A stretch of 35,232 nucleotides of DNA from Thermomucor indicae-seudaticae (taxonomy: Eukaryota; Mucoromycota; Mucoromycetes; Mucorales; Lichtheimiaceae). The first letter of the stretch is position 1. Every line of letters starts with the position of its first letter. The notes beneath the pieces are model-generated. The model was not told the origin of the DNA, did no database searches, and worked only from the letters and a program-made list of their open reading frames with translations. Location of the stretch: NCBI GenBank assembly GCA_000787465.1, contig JSYX01000368.1, positions 1 through 35,232 of the forward strand, in the 5' to 3' direction. Position numbers and translations under genes: made by a program. Shown piece by piece: positions 34,230 through 35,232 of this stretch.

Positions 34230-35065
34230 ATGGGTAAGTTGTTGACGTTATGCTTTAGCGAGAAACCGTTCCAGCTAAATCAGTTTGTGTTTGTTAGCCA
34301 ACCGCACGGCATCAGATGCTATTCAGATCCACGGCAAAGATCCACAACATCTCATTGAGAAAATCATCCGCGAACGTATCTATGATTCCATGTATTGGAA
34401 GGAGCACTGTTTCGGCCTAACAGGTAAATCGACCTTCTCCCAGCCATACCCGCAACAATAAATTAATATGCGTTCCAGCGGCTACGCTCATGGACAAAGC
34501 TGTGGAGTTAACATACATTGGTGGATTATACGCTGGTCAACATCCGACACCGTTCTTGTGCCTTACACTCAAAATGCTACAATTACAGCCCGAAAGAGAA
34601 ATTATTAACGAAATTATAAAGCAAGAGGACTTTAAGCAAGTATCATATTGTTCAATTGTGAAAAAAAAGAACAGGATGCTTATTACTCAGTTGCATCGAA
34701 CAGGTATCTCCGAGCACTTGGTGCATTTTATTTACGGTTAGTGGGCCGGTCAAAGGAGATATACCTATCCCTAGAGCCTCTATTAAATGACCCAAGGAAG
34801 TTACGCGTCCGGCAAGGCGGTAAGGATATTTGAATTTAAAAGGTCGTTGTTTACGCGCATAGCCTGACGGATTCGGTTCTTAGACAGTTATTCTCTGACA
34901 TACATGGACGAGTTCGTGGATCAACTACTGCACGAAGAGCGTGTTTGCGACGTCATATTACCTCGTTTAACGAGTCGTTATGTCCTGGAGGAGAATGATG
35001 AGCTCGAGCCGCGAGTGAGCGGTCTCGAGGGGGATCTGGAAAGTGACATGTCTGAAAAGGAATAG
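34230..35065 (+). CDS. PRP38: PRP38-family pre-mRNA splicing factor
   Basis: U4/U6.U5 tri-snRNP component needed for spliceosome activation. Exons 34230-34233, 34298-34423, 34479-34635, 34704-34819 and 34884-35065 give 194 residues, the length of the conserved domain with a short acidic tail. Marks: DAIQIHGKDPQHLIEKIIRE, IYDSMYWKEHCFGLTA, TYIGGLYAGQHPTPFLCLTL, EDFKYLRALGAFYLRLVGR, LEPLLNDPRKLR, and YMDEFVDQLLHEERVCDVIL. The first coding exon is only 4 nt (ATGG). Intron 3 begins GCAAGT and ends CAG, a GC-AG intron; only this splice keeps the conserved YLRALGAF in frame. The lysine/arginine RS-type tail of animal PRP38 is absent, as in yeast. Confidence 0.96.
34636..34703 (+). other. GC-AG intron in PRP38
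   Basis: 68-nt intron with donor AA|GCAAGT and acceptor CAG. The GT four bases further on (GTATCA) would leave the wrong phase for the conserved downstream exon, so the non-canonical GC donor is required. All other introns I resolved in the window are GT-AG. Confidence 0.85.
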
Positions 35066-35232
35066 ATATAATTTCAAACTAGTGATTGGAGTACTTTATT
35101 CCTAACTGTGAACATTTTTCATTGTTCGAAAGAACAATTTGTAAATATAGCCATTTCTAATCATTTGAGCATTTGTATATACCTTTTTGATAGTTTGTTT
35201 GCGCTACTCAATGTACTTTTCTGCGTCGACGG
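35066..35232. other. PRP38 downstream region to window end
   Basis: A/T-rich 3' region; probably the 3' untranslated region and flank. No second gene can be read before the window ends. Confidence 0.4.

Overview
The window is nuclear DNA from a filamentous fungus, most likely an early-diverging one (Mucoromycota, probably a mucoralean). Four things point there. Introns are short (about 45-75 nt) and frequent, with GT...AG borders. The gene set is eukaryotic and fungal: CON7-like and ERT1/AcuK-like transcription factors, an SSK1-type response regulator, a long-form HIS1. A DDX20/Gemin3-type helicase is present, a family missing from budding yeast. KDZ and PIF/Harbinger transposon relics are present. 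The species assignment is inference. I rebuilt exon structures by hand: each multi-exon model given with an exon list keeps one frame across consensus splice sites and has a length divisible by three. Only the SCO1 start remains open.

Layout. 1-3.0 kb: DDX20-like DEAD-box helicase (-) divergent from a BUD20/ZNF593 zinc-finger protein (+). 3.2-6.2 kb: an unknown low-complexity protein (+) converging on SCO1 (-). 6.2-7.8 kb: broken open frames without an assignable gene. 7.9-8.3 kb: SUMO (+). 8.8-9.2 kb: a tentative small gene (-). 9.5-13.7 kb: a 1342-residue SSK1/Mcs4-type regulator with membrane segments and a degenerate histidine-kinase core (+). 14.0-15.2 kb: a small zinc-binding/coiled-coil protein (+) converging on a small acidic protein (-). 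16.4-18.2 kb: membrane-anchored RBR ubiquitin ligase (-). 18.8-20.1 kb: CON7-like C2H2 factor (-).

20.9-26.7 kb is a transposon graveyard: a KDZ relic on the - strand, a second KDZ fragment head-to-head on the + strand, a secreted expansin-like (double-psi beta-barrel) gene, a cysteine-rich broken frame and a PIF/Harbinger relic. Several nonsense codons in these relics are TGA or TAG where CGA or CAG would keep the frame open, which suggests C-to-T decay. A second expansin-like paralogue follows at 27.6-28.3 kb.

28.7-35.1 kb is a dense housekeeping block: ERT1/AcuK-like regulator (-), HIS1 ATP phosphoribosyltransferase (+), RACK1/Cpc2 (-) and PRP38 splicing factor (+), with several microexons and one GC-AG intron. 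No tRNA, rRNA, CRISPR array or viral gene was recognised. Functionally the window mixes RNA processing (DDX20, PRP38), ribosome biogenesis and translation (BUD20, RACK1), ubiquitin/SUMO modification, stress signalling (SSK1), copper delivery to cytochrome oxidase (SCO1), and metabolic control (ERT1, HIS1).
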